From assembly GCA_024123955.1 (NCBI GenBank), contig CP099652.1, positions 3,782,001 through 3,846,000 on the forward strand: a stretch of DNA of 64,000 nucleotides. The letters run 5' to 3'. How positions within the stretch are numbered: position 1 is the first letter of the stretch; every line of letters starts with the position of its first letter. Positions 55,063 through 63,657 of this stretch are shown here, in pieces. The position numbers were made by a program, and so were the translations under genes. The stretch is from Oxalobacteraceae bacterium OTU3CINTB1. GTDB lineage: Bacteria; Pseudomonadota; Gammaproteobacteria; Burkholderiales; Burkholderiaceae_D. Under the pieces are notes generated by a model. It saw only the letters and a program-made list of their open reading frames with translations. It was not told where the DNA came from and ran no database searches.

Positions 55063-56391
55063 ATGATTATCAAGATCCTGATTTGCGCAGCCCTGATCCT
55101 CTCCAGTAGCGCGCACGCGCAGATCGGCAAGCGTTTTCCTTCCGAGCGCAAGGTGGTCAAGGACCCGGTCACCGGCATCATGCTGACCTTCCTGACCAGT
55201 ACACCGAACGGCGACTCGAAGATCTATCCCACGCATCCGCAATGGACTTCGGACGGCAAGTGGCTGGTGTTCCGCTCCGCCCGAGTCAAGGGCGAGGCCA
55301 TGGCCGTCAACGAAGAAACCGGCGACCTGGTACAGGTGACGGAGGGCGGCTATGTCGGCATGCTTAACCTGGCGCGCAAGTCGATGAAGCTGTACTTCAT
55401 GCGCAAGGACGCCGATGCCAAACGCCTGCAGTTCGTCGAAGTGGATCTGGCGGCGCTGCTGGCAGACAGCAAGGCCGGCAAGCTCAAATCCGCCGACGCC
55501 TACCAGCGCATCTGCGGCACCACCGCGCCGGAACTGGAGGCGGGCGGCGACATGGCGCTGGACGCGGACGAGGAATGGGCCTACTTCCGCACTGGCCCCA
55601 ACGAGGCGGCAAAGCACCTGGCGCCGGGGGTGAAGATCGAGAAGGCCTTCGGCCCGCGCAACATGGGCGCCGGCCCGAACGGAATCTCGCGCATGAATGT
55701 GCGCACCGGCGAAGTCAAACATGTGATCTCCGTGCCGTTCCAGATTGGCCACATCCAGGCGAACCTGTGGAATCCGGGCGAGATTGTCTTTTGCTGGGAG
55801 ACCGGCGGCAAGTCGCCGCAACGCACCTGGACGGTGAAGGCCGACGGCACCGGCCTTCGCCCGCTCTATCCAGAAGCGCCGTATGAGTGGGTGACGCACG
55901 AAGCGGTGATCTCGAAGGATGAAGTGGCGATGGCGATCATGGGGCACCGGCCCATCGCCGAGGGTGGCGGCGGCGTTGGCGCGCCGGCGACCGGGGTTCA
56001 GGGCGCGAATCCCGGCCAGGACGAGGGCTGGGGCATCACCGGCACCCGGGAGAAGCCGAGCGGGCTGGCAATCGTCAACCTGCGCACCCGCGAGATGACG
56101 ATCGCGGGCCAAACGCCGTCCGGCAGCGGCTTGTGGCACGTGCATGGGTCGTCGGATGGACGCTGGGCTGTCGGTGATGATTTCAGCCGCAGCGTCTACC
56201 TGATCGACCGCAAGACGCGCGAGATGGTGATGCTGACGACCGGGCACAAAACCACGGCGGCCGACCATCCCCATCCGACCTTCAACGCCGACGGTACGCG
56301 AATCCAGATTCAATCGGCAATGCTATCCGAGGATGGCCGCAGCATGAACATATGCATCGTGCCGGTACCAGAGGCGTGGTTAAAACGCTAA
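55063..56391 (+). CDS. PL22-type oligogalacturonate lyase
   Basis: The 442-residue protein has a signal peptide (ends HAQIG) and a seven-bladed propeller of the oligogalacturonate lyase family. Family motifs include LTFLTSTPNGDSKIYPTHPQW, FQIGHIQANLWNPGEIVFCWET, EWVTHEAVISKDEVAMAIMGH and DHPHPTFNADG, which contain the metal-binding His/Gln set. It splits short oligogalacturonides to 5-keto-4-deoxyuronate. Many relatives are cytoplasmic; the signal peptide here suggests a periplasmic enzyme. It is convergent with the DUF1080 gene, overlapping it by 4 bases. Confidence 0.85.
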   Translation: MIIKILICAALILSSSAHAQIGKRFPSERKVVKDPVTGIMLTFLTSTPNGDSKIYPTHPQWTSDGKWLVFRSARVKGEAMAVNEETGDLVQVTEGGYVGMLNLARKSMKLYFMRKDADAKRLQFVEVDLAALLADSKAGKLKSADAYQRICGTTAPELEAGGDMALDADEEWAYFRTGPNEAAKHLAPGVKIEKAFGPRNMGAGPNGISRMNVRTGEVKHVISVPFQIGHIQANLWNPGEIVFCWETGGKSPQRTWTVKADGTGLRPLYPEAPYEWVTHEAVISKDEVAMAIMGHRPIAEGGGGVGAPATGVQGANPGQDEGWGITGTREKPSGLAIVNLRTREMTIAGQTPSGSGLWHVHGSSDGRWAVGDDFSRSVYLIDRKTREMVMLTTGHKTTAADHPHPTFNADGTRIQIQSAMLSEDGRSMNICIVPVPEAWLKR

Positions 56392-57020
56392 TACAACTCC
56401 ACCAGCTCCACACGGCGCAACTCATACGGCGCGCCCTCCAGCTGAAAACCGATACGCCCCGACGCCGGCTCGCTCCGGGTAACGCTGTTCTGAACAACGC
56501 CATTGATTGTGACATCAACCCTGCCATCGCGGCTGACGATATCGCAGACATTCCACTCCCCGGCCGCCAGCTCGCTGTCGGGCGCCGTGTGCGCCTTGAT
56601 ACGCGGTTCGGCGCCTTTGGGGGATGTCAGCGGCTCGGCAAAGCTGGCGCCGGCCATCGGCAGCAAATCGCCGGCGTTCCCGCGTTTGGTCTGCACCTGA
56701 AGACTGAGCGGCCACACACGATCCATCGGACCGTCGCTGATATGCAGCAGGATGCCGCCATTGCCCGGCTTCCCGCTCCAGCGCCACTCCACATGCAGCT
56801 TGTAGTTACGGTAGCTATCCAACGTGGCCAGAAAACCCGAAGGCTGACCAAGCGAAGCGACCACACCGCCCGGCAGCATGCGAAACACGCTGTCGATGCC
56901 GGCGGCAGGCGACGTCTTCAACTCCCAACCAGTGAAATCCCGGCCGTTGAACAAATCCACCGCGCCCGCCGCGTGGGCCCAAAAAAACAGCAAAGCGGTG
57001 CATGCCATCCGATTCATCAT
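56388..57020 (-). CDS. DUF1080 (3-keto-disaccharide hydrolase-like) protein
   Basis: The 210-residue secreted protein opens after a signal peptide with VDLFNGRDFTGWE, the standard DUF1080 start. It shows YKLHVEWRWSGKPGNGGILLH, NVCDIVSRDGRVDVTINGVVQN and GRIGFQLEGAPYELRRVELVEL of this lectin-like jelly-roll fold. Some relatives hydrolyse 3-keto glycosides, but the substrate here is unknown. The start is 17 bases from the divergent esterase start, so the promoters must overlap the coding sequences. The stop overlaps that of PL22 in a tail-to-tail arrangement. Confidence 0.82.
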   Translation of the reverse strand: MMNRMACTALLFFWAHAAGAVDLFNGRDFTGWELKTSPAAGIDSVFRMLPGGVVASLGQPSGFLATLDSYRNYKLHVEWRWSGKPGNGGILLHISDGPMDRVWPLSLQVQTKRGNAGDLLPMAGASFAEPLTSPKGAEPRIKAHTAPDSELAAGEWNVCDIVSRDGRVDVTINGVVQNSVTRSEPASGRIGFQLEGAPYELRRVELVELY

Positions 57021-57037
57021 CTGATACTCTCTCCACT

Positions 57038-57946
57038 ATGAAAAAAACGCTCATTACCCTGATCCTCGGCGTCAGCGCCAGCCTGGCCGGCGCCGCGCCC
57101 ACCGTCATTCAGCTCTGGCCCGAGGGTGTGCCCGGCATCAAAACCGACATCGGTCCCGAAAAGATCGGCGGTGGCTACAACTCAAACGTCAGCGAGCCGA
57201 CACTGACCATGGTCGGTCCCGCAGTCGATCGTCCAAACGGCACCGCCGTCATCATCTGCCCCGGTGGCGGCTATGTGCGCATGTCCACCGCGCGCGAAGG
57301 CGATCAATACGCCAACTGGCTGGGCACCCTGGGCGTAACCAGCTTTGTGCTCAAGTATCGCATGCAGGAGTACGGCCACCCCGCCCCGCTGCAGGACGTG
57401 CTGCGCGCCGTCCGCATGCTGCGCTCGCGCGCCGCGGAATTCAACATCAATCCGGCGCGCATAGGCGTCATGGGCAGTTCGGCCGGCGGCCACCTGGCCG
57501 CAAGCGCCGGCACCTTGTTCGACAATCCCGCCGGCCGCACCGGCGCCGCCATGGACGCGGTCAGCGCCCGTCCGGACTTCCTGATGCTGATGTATCCCGT
57601 CATCTCGATGCGGGAGCCGGCCGTCCACGCAGGCTCGCGTAAAGCGCTGCTCGGCGCCGCGCCATCGGCCGAAACGCTGCAGTTGATGTCGTTGGAAAAA
57701 CAGGTCACCGCCGCCACGCCGCCAACGCTGTTGATCCATACGCAGGAAGATCAAGCCGTCCCGGTGGAAAACAGCATCCTGTTCTACCAGGCGCTGACCA
57801 AGGCCAAGGTGCCGGCCGAAATGTACCTCTTCGAGCACGGCGGCCACGGCATGGGCATGCGCGATGGCCTGGGCACGTCGTCGCTGTGGCCGCGCCGCGC
57901 GGAGGAATGGCTGCGCGATCGCGGCCTGCTCACTCAGGCGAAGTAG
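57038..57946 (+). CDS. Secreted alpha/beta-hydrolase (acetyl-esterase-like)
   Basis: From the ATG at 57038 the product has 302 residues with a signal peptide (ends LAGAAP). It is an alpha/beta hydrolase of the family often attached to plant-wall clusters: oxyanion motif PGGGYVRMS, nucleophile elbow GSSAGGH, Asp at HTQEDQAVPVE and His at EHGGHGMGM. It probably removes acyl groups from pectin or hemicellulose. Its 3' end overlaps the rhaM stop by 13 bases in a convergent arrangement. A longer frame upstream overlaps the DUF1080 start and is less likely. Confidence 0.85.
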   Translation: MKKTLITLILGVSASLAGAAPTVIQLWPEGVPGIKTDIGPEKIGGGYNSNVSEPTLTMVGPAVDRPNGTAVIICPGGGYVRMSTAREGDQYANWLGTLGVTSFVLKYRMQEYGHPAPLQDVLRAVRMLRSRAAEFNINPARIGVMGSSAGGHLAASAGTLFDNPAGRTGAAMDAVSARPDFLMLMYPVISMREPAVHAGSRKALLGAAPSAETLQLMSLEKQVTAATPPTLLIHTQEDQAVPVENSILFYQALTKAKVPAEMYLFEHGGHGMGMRDGLGTSSLWPRRAEEWLRDRGLLTQAK

Positions 57947-58248
57947 AACATCGGCTGCAGCGGCCATTCGCGGGGCCGGTTGCCCGGCTCCACCTCCATC
58001 AGGTCCGCCATGTAGTCCCACCAGCGCTTCATCACCGGCTGGCCCGGCAAGGCCTCGATGTTGTTGTCCGGCGCCAGCTTCAAGACCGCGAACAGGTGCA
58101 GCGTTTCCTCGTCGAGGAAAATGGAGTAGTCGTAGATGCCGGCCTCCTTCAGCGCCGCCGCCAAGTCCGGCCACAGCACGTCGTGGCGGCGCTTGTATTC
58201 ATCCACCGTGCCCGGTTTGAGCTTCATGCGGAACGCGCGTGTGATCAT
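57934..58248 (-). CDS. rhaM: L-rhamnose mutarotase
   Basis: The 104-residue protein matches RhaM/YiiL: ITRAFRMKLKPGTVDEYKRRHDVLWPDL at the start, YDYSIFLDEETLHLFAVL in the middle and VMKRWWDYMADLME near the end. It interconverts alpha and beta L-rhamnose anomers in the cytoplasm. The ATG at 58248 overlaps the GH105 stop as ATGA, so it is the last gene of the tightly coupled rhamnogalacturonan operon. The small size matches the family. Confidence 0.93.
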   Translation of the reverse strand: MITRAFRMKLKPGTVDEYKRRHDVLWPDLAAALKEAGIYDYSIFLDEETLHLFAVLKLAPDNNIEALPGQPVMKRWWDYMADLMEVEPGNRPREWPLQPMFYFA

Positions 58249-59444
58249 GGTTTCCCTCCGTCGACCATCTTTTTCAGTTCGGTGGCGGCCAGCAGGTAGC
58301 CGCCGACGCCGTAGTTGTAGCTGGACGCGGGCCGGTAGAATGCAGGTTCCGCGCCGGTTTGCTGGATGCCGCCCAGACGGCCATCGGCATAAATGTGTTT
58401 GAGGATGCCGGCCCAAGCCCGTTCGATCACGGGGCGGTAGACTTTGGCGTCCAAATACCCCTTGTTGACGCCATAGGCCATGCCGTACACGAACAGCGCG
58501 GAGCCCGAGATCTCCGGCAGCGGATAGCTTGCCGCGTCGAGCAGACCAGCGTGCCACAGGCCGTCTTCGCCCTGCAGGCTGGCGATACGGGCCGACATGT
58601 CGCGCAACTGCTGCACGTAAAACTGCCTTTGTGGATCGTTGTCAGGGATGTAATCGAGCGTGCGCGCCAGCCCACCGAGCACCCAGCCTTCGCCACGCGA
58701 CCAGAAGATTTTTTTGCCATTCGGCTCGCGCTTGGTGATATAGCTGGCGTCGCGCGCGTATAAATGCTCTTCCTTGTCGTACAGCAGATCGTAGGTCTTG
58801 CGCCACTGTTCGTGCACGTAGTCGAGGTATTTTCGCTCGCCGGTCGCCTTGTACATCTTAACCCACACCGGTGGCGCCATGAACAGCGCATCGCACCACC
58901 ACCATGGCAGACGGTCGTCGCCGGGCTTCAGCGTTTTCAGGCCGATCAGGATATCGAGCTCGGTTTTGGTCGGGCCAAGACGCGCCGACGCTGGATCGCG
59001 CTCGTGCAGTTCAAGATAGGTTTGGGCGACGCTGATATCGTCGGCGTTGGGATACGGCGTGCGCAACTTCCACTCGAACTGATTGGCCATGGCCAGCATG
59101 GCATCCCGGTACTTCGGGTCGCCCGTCGCATCCGAAGCAGCCATGAAACCGCTGTATAGCACACTAGAGGTCCAGATCCGGTCCAGATGCGGCAAAGTGC
59201 GCGCCAGCTGCCAATCCGCCACCTTGCGCAGCGCCTTGTCGATGGCCGCCGCTTGCACTACCGGCGACAGGTCGGTCGCCATTGGTCCGCCATCGGCTGG
59301 CGCGTCGCCGAAGTGACGGCTGATGTCCTTGTCGATGATGGCCTGCATGGCCGGCGTCGGCAGCGGATACTGTTGCGTGTTCGTGCCTGCGCAGCCGCCG
59401 ACCAGGCCAAGCGCCGCCAGAAGCAAATAAGAGGTCTTCATCAA
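58245..59444 (-). CDS. GH105 lipoprotein, unsaturated rhamnogalacturonyl hydrolase
   Basis: The 399-residue protein has a lipobox at the start (LGLVGGCAG), so it is probably anchored in a membrane facing the periplasm. It is an (alpha/alpha)6-barrel GH105/GH88 enzyme with WWCDALFMAPPVWVKMY and FWSRGEGWVLGGLARTLDYIP motifs. It acts on unsaturated galacturonyl-rhamnose, complementing the first GH105 at 51895. It overlaps GH28 and rhaM by 4 bases on either side. The lower barrel ends PASSYNYGVGGYLLAATEL, typical of the clade. Confidence 0.9.
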   Translation of the reverse strand: MMKTSYLLLAALGLVGGCAGTNTQQYPLPTPAMQAIIDKDISRHFGDAPADGGPMATDLSPVVQAAAIDKALRKVADWQLARTLPHLDRIWTSSVLYSGFMAASDATGDPKYRDAMLAMANQFEWKLRTPYPNADDISVAQTYLELHERDPASARLGPTKTELDILIGLKTLKPGDDRLPWWWCDALFMAPPVWVKMYKATGERKYLDYVHEQWRKTYDLLYDKEEHLYARDASYITKREPNGKKIFWSRGEGWVLGGLARTLDYIPDNDPQRQFYVQQLRDMSARIASLQGEDGLWHAGLLDAASYPLPEISGSALFVYGMAYGVNKGYLDAKVYRPVIERAWAGILKHIYADGRLGGIQQTGAEPAFYRPASSYNYGVGGYLLAATELKKMVDGGKP

Positions 59445-60892
59445 GTCTTGTCCTGTTCTTCAAAACTCTTCTTGGATGGATCCTGCTTGGGCGGCGCCGG
59501 CTTGACGACCACGCTGCCGGCCGGCAGGCCACGCACCGCCGCCGCATCCTCGATGGCGACCGGCTCTTTCAGGCGCAGTTTCGTGCCGGTGAACTGCCAG
59601 TCCTTCGCGTCGTAGATATGCCCGCCCTTCTCCGCATCGATGTCCAGATTGGCGAGACTGAAGCGGTCCAGCGGCACTTCCTTGTAGCCGTCGACCTCGA
59701 AGGCGGTGGTGGCGCCGGTGGCCTTGATGTTCCAGATGCGGACGTCGTGGAAGCGCGCGATGCCCTTCTCCCTCGGCACCGGGGTGGCCAGCACCTTCCA
59801 GTACGCCGGATAGTCCTTGATCTCTTTCGGGATCTCGGCGTAGCTGTAGCTCGGGTTCCAGTTCATCGTGATGCGGATGACGACGGGCGTGCCCTTCATC
59901 GTGAAGTCGTGCAGGCGCAGGTTTTCGCCGAAGCCGCCACGCGTATGCGCCGATTTGAACAGAATGCCGACCGGGACTTTGTCCAGTACCGTGATGTTGT
60001 AGGCCTCGATGTTGCGGAAGCCGCCTGCCGTCTCGCTGCCGAACGTCACCCCGGCGGCGCCGTCGCGCACGATGGAGTCGCGGATGATCACGTATTCCGT
60101 CGGCCGGGCGACGCGCTGGCCGTCCGAATCGCGGCCCGCCTTCAGGCACAAGGCGTCATCGTTGACGGCGATGTCGGCGTTCTGCACCAGGACCTTTTTG
60201 GAGGAATCGATATCGATACCGTCGGTCGACGGTCCGCGTCCACCCTCGTTGTTGCGGATCACGACACCATCGACAGTGACATCGGTCGAATAGCAGATGT
60301 GCAGCGTCCAGAAGCCCGAGCGGCGCAACAGCAGGCCGCCGCCGACCTTGACCTGCGACGAATTGAATACCTGGATCAGGCGCGGACGCCGTGCATCGTA
60401 GTCGGACGCCCAGCGCAGGCCCCGAGGTTCGTAGGTCTTACGCAGCGTCCAGTAGCTATCCCAAAAGATCTTCCCGTCGCCGTCGATGGTTCCCTGGCCG
60501 GTGATCGCCGCGCTCTTTTGCTCGTAGACGTTGACCAGCGCCGCCGGCCAGCTCATTTCGATACCTGCGATCCGGGTGGGCATGACCGGATAGTCCTCGA
60601 TCCGCTGCGAGCCGAGGATGGTCACACCTTTGTCGACTTGCAGCGTGACGCCGGTTTTGACAAAGATCGATCCGCTCAGGTAGGTGCCGGGACTAAGCAC
60701 GACCGTCCCGCCCTCCTTGGCGGCGGCGTCGATGGCAGCCTGAATCGCCTTCGTGTCAAGGGTAACGCCGTCGCCCTTGGCACCGTAGCTGCCGGCGTTG
60801 TAGGTTTTGGCGCCGGCCGTGGCCATGCCGAGGGCAAGGATGGCCGTCACGGCGAGGTGGATCCACTTCGTTATCTTCATGGTGGTTCTCAT
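59441..60892 (-). CDS. GH28 polygalacturonase family enzyme
   Basis: The 483-residue secreted protein has a signal peptide, the SYGAKGDGVTLDTKAIQAAID opening, and right-handed beta-helix catalytic motifs: PSTDGIDIDSSK, VNDDALCLKAG and VTFGSETAGGFRNIEA. The variant GSETAGG in place of the usual GHG is typical of rhamnogalacturonan or exo-type clades. It hydrolyses galacturonate linkages. The start at 60892 overlaps the GH106 stop as ATGA; an internal ATG at 60880 is an alternative. The C-terminus is lysine-rich (PPKQDPSKKSFEEQDKT). Confidence 0.9.
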   Translation of the reverse strand: MRTTMKITKWIHLAVTAILALGMATAGAKTYNAGSYGAKGDGVTLDTKAIQAAIDAAAKEGGTVVLSPGTYLSGSIFVKTGVTLQVDKGVTILGSQRIEDYPVMPTRIAGIEMSWPAALVNVYEQKSAAITGQGTIDGDGKIFWDSYWTLRKTYEPRGLRWASDYDARRPRLIQVFNSSQVKVGGGLLLRRSGFWTLHICYSTDVTVDGVVIRNNEGGRGPSTDGIDIDSSKKVLVQNADIAVNDDALCLKAGRDSDGQRVARPTEYVIIRDSIVRDGAAGVTFGSETAGGFRNIEAYNITVLDKVPVGILFKSAHTRGGFGENLRLHDFTMKGTPVVIRITMNWNPSYSYAEIPKEIKDYPAYWKVLATPVPREKGIARFHDVRIWNIKATGATTAFEVDGYKEVPLDRFSLANLDIDAEKGGHIYDAKDWQFTGTKLRLKEPVAIEDAAAVRGLPAGSVVVKPAPPKQDPSKKSFEEQDKT

Positions 60893-63654
60893 TCTTTAGG
60901 TTGCGTCAGCAGCCGAACGGGCCCCAGCATGCCCGACGGCGTAGGGACGATCAAATGCGTATCCTGCGGCACGAAGCGCTGACCATAGCGCGCCGAGAGC
61001 AGCCTGTAATCCGGACGATCCTGTCCCGCCAGGGCGTTGAGCGACAGATTGGCGACCTTGACCTCGATCTTGTTCACGCCAGCCTGCAGCTGGCTGGTGA
61101 CATCCAGCTCATAGGGTGGGTGCCATACCGAGCCTGCACGCTTGCCGTTGACGAAGACCTCCGCCGCCTCGCGGATCGGGCTCTCCATCATTGCGCGCAT
61201 TCCGGCCGGGACCTTGGGCGTGCTGTCCAGCGGCGTGCCTTTGCCGAAATCCAGTCGAATGGAGGCGCCCTTCAGTTGCGACGCAGTGAGTTCCACTTCC
61301 TTGCTGTAGACGGCGATACCGGAGAAAAAGCGCCTGGCCGGATCGTCGGTCCACGAGCGCAGTTGTGGCATCGATTGCGGTTGCTCGCCCGGGAATCGCA
61401 CTTGCCAGTCGCGGCCAAGGTCCGCAAGAACAGCCGCTGGTTTGGAAACGGCGGGCGGGCCGGCGGCATCACCGTCGCCCAGAACCAGAACCCGCGATTC
61501 ATAGGGTGACAGAACCAGCTCCAGCGCCGGCGTTACCTTGGCCGGACTGGCCGTGCCGTCGTGCGGATTCCACCATACTGCGGACTTGCGCGTGGCGCGA
61601 AGCCTGGCGGTGGTTCGAACTTCGCGATTGCTGGTATTGGCGATGAAGTAGATATCGCCGTCGGCCAGCTTGCGGCGGATAAAACCGACATCGGCCGACT
61701 GCGACGCCAGTTTCAGGTCCGGCGTCAGCGCCTTCGCGAGCGCCGCGCCGACCGCCGCGTCGTCTGCCACCAGCGTCACGCCGCTTTTGTCTTTCAAGGC
61801 GTTCGATGCCGCCACAACCCGTGACGTGACCCGCTGCGCATCGGCAAAGCCGGGCGCCATCGATGGCAAGCCGCCAACGGCGACGATCTTGCCACCCCCG
61901 CGCACGTAATCCGCCAGCTTGGCCATTACTTCCGGCGACAGGCGCGTTACATGCGGCATCACCAGCACCGGATGGCTGACGCCCAGCGCCACGATCGATT
62001 CCGCATCGACGTAGTCCAGATTGTGGCCGGCATCGAGGATCTGCTCCGTCAGTTCCGGCGTCACGTGCTTGTGCATCTCCGCCGACAGCGAGACTTTACC
62101 CGGCGTCATCGACGCGTAGACGTCGTCGTTCGGCAGCAGCACCGCGACATCGTTGGCCGGACGTCCCTGGCGCATCAGATAGCTGGTACGGCTCAGATAC
62201 GCGGTCACGTCCGGCATGACGTTCCACCAGGGCTGGTGGTCGTTGAAGACGGCGGCCGCATAAAACGCGTAGCCCGGCTCCGGCGACCCGGGTGGTGTGT
62301 AAGGCCAGCCGTGACCGACGAACAGATTCACGCCTTGAAGCAGCATGCGGTCGGCCTCCGCCTTCATATCCAGCGGCGTTGCGCTGAAGGCCGGCGAGTG
62401 CAGCCAGGTCCAGGTCTCGGCCGAGATCACCGGCTTGTCGTACAGGTGCCCCGCCGATGTCGCCAGACGGGTGAAAGAGAAGGTGCGGAACTGCGGTCCC
62501 TCGCCTTCCGGCAGCGCCACCAGGCGGTTGCTCGACATGGATACCGCAGGCTCGCCATAGGTCTGGGAGCGGAACTGCGTTTTGTGCGCCTTCGCCCAGT
62601 CGTTGACCGGCGTCAGATAGCGCTCGTTGACCAATTCCGTTTGCGTCTGCACCCAGTCGTGGCGCAGCGCGCCCGCATCCGGCCCGGCGCCGCTGTGGAT
62701 CGCCGGCAGATGCGGCTTGAGATCATAGCCGCGCCGACGCTCGAACTCTTCGAGAAAATCGTCGGTCCAGTCGGTGCCGTAGACTTCAAGACTATCCGAG
62801 AACACCGCATACGGCGGCTGGTCGCCGAACGCCTTGAGCAGCGGTTCGGCGACGACATTCAAATGATGATCGATGGCCTTGCGGCTCAGATGGTCCAGTA
62901 CGAAGCCTTCCGCGCCGAGCGCGGCGCGCTTGACCTGCTGGCCCGTGCGGCTGGCGATGTAGAACACCATCACGCGCGCATCGGCAGCGGGGGCCACGGC
63001 GGCGCGTCCGGTGCCGGCGGCCGCAGGCAGCTCCGCCAGTTTCAACGCGGCGGCGTCATACTGCCTGGCGCTGCCCGCGCCGACGAAGGCGGCCAGCAGC
63101 TTCTCGCCGCTCATGATGGACGGCAGCGCGACACTGGCCGCGCCGGGCGCCACTTCCGCCACGGCGACGCGCAGGCGCCCCGCCGATTCGGTGACCGGAA
63201 CATTCGGACCGCCATATGGCCAGCCGCTGGCCAATGTGATATCGACGCGCATGCCTTCGGCGCGCGCCTTGCGGTTGACGAAGCTGACCGAATCGAGGAA
63301 ATCGGCCGACAAATAGGGAACATTGCGAATGCCGCGCGCGGGGTCGTCCAGCTCCATCGGATATACCGGCTGGATCTCCACGCCGCCGAAGCCGCCGGCC
63401 TTCATCGCCAGCAGTTCGCGCTCAAGCTCCGATTGGACCACGGCCGGGCCAAACCACCACCACCGCACCAAAGGACGGGCGTCCGATGGCGGATTGGCCA
63501 CATGGGCGGCGACATCGGCGAGGCGGTCCGACAGCACCGGAACCTGTGCGGCGGCCAAGCCGCCACACAGCCACGCCAACGCGACAAAAGCCGCCCTTGC
63601 TGCAGGCGTCGCCGGGCGGCGCTGATCGCGCGGCCCCTTGGTTGTCGGGGCCAC
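60889..63654 (-). CDS. GH106 alpha-L-rhamnosidase
   Basis: The 921-residue protein begins at GTG (63654) with a signal-like segment (AAFVALAWLCGGLAAAQ) and continues ARPLVRWWWFGPAVVQSELERELLAMKAGGFGGVEIQPVYP, the GH106 opening split over ~40 residues. Later parts include TLASGWPYGGPNVPVTES, SLEVYGTDWTDDFLEEFERRRGYDL and the C-terminal sandwich ending in VRLLTQPKE. It releases L-rhamnose from rhamnogalacturonan oligosaccharides. It lies 3 bases after the rhaI stop and overlaps GH28, so enzyme and rhamnose isomerase share a transcript. Confidence 0.9.
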   Translation of the reverse strand: MAPTTKGPRDQRRPATPAARAAFVALAWLCGGLAAAQVPVLSDRLADVAAHVANPPSDARPLVRWWWFGPAVVQSELERELLAMKAGGFGGVEIQPVYPMELDDPARGIRNVPYLSADFLDSVSFVNRKARAEGMRVDITLASGWPYGGPNVPVTESAGRLRVAVAEVAPGAASVALPSIMSGEKLLAAFVGAGSARQYDAAALKLAELPAAAGTGRAAVAPAADARVMVFYIASRTGQQVKRAALGAEGFVLDHLSRKAIDHHLNVVAEPLLKAFGDQPPYAVFSDSLEVYGTDWTDDFLEEFERRRGYDLKPHLPAIHSGAGPDAGALRHDWVQTQTELVNERYLTPVNDWAKAHKTQFRSQTYGEPAVSMSSNRLVALPEGEGPQFRTFSFTRLATSAGHLYDKPVISAETWTWLHSPAFSATPLDMKAEADRMLLQGVNLFVGHGWPYTPPGSPEPGYAFYAAAVFNDHQPWWNVMPDVTAYLSRTSYLMRQGRPANDVAVLLPNDDVYASMTPGKVSLSAEMHKHVTPELTEQILDAGHNLDYVDAESIVALGVSHPVLVMPHVTRLSPEVMAKLADYVRGGGKIVAVGGLPSMAPGFADAQRVTSRVVAASNALKDKSGVTLVADDAAVGAALAKALTPDLKLASQSADVGFIRRKLADGDIYFIANTSNREVRTTARLRATRKSAVWWNPHDGTASPAKVTPALELVLSPYESRVLVLGDGDAAGPPAVSKPAAVLADLGRDWQVRFPGEQPQSMPQLRSWTDDPARRFFSGIAVYSKEVELTASQLKGASIRLDFGKGTPLDSTPKVPAGMRAMMESPIREAAEVFVNGKRAGSVWHPPYELDVTSQLQAGVNKIEVKVANLSLNALAGQDRPDYRLLSARYGQRFVPQDTHLIVPTPSGMLGPVRLLTQPKE

Positions 63655-63657
63655 CGC

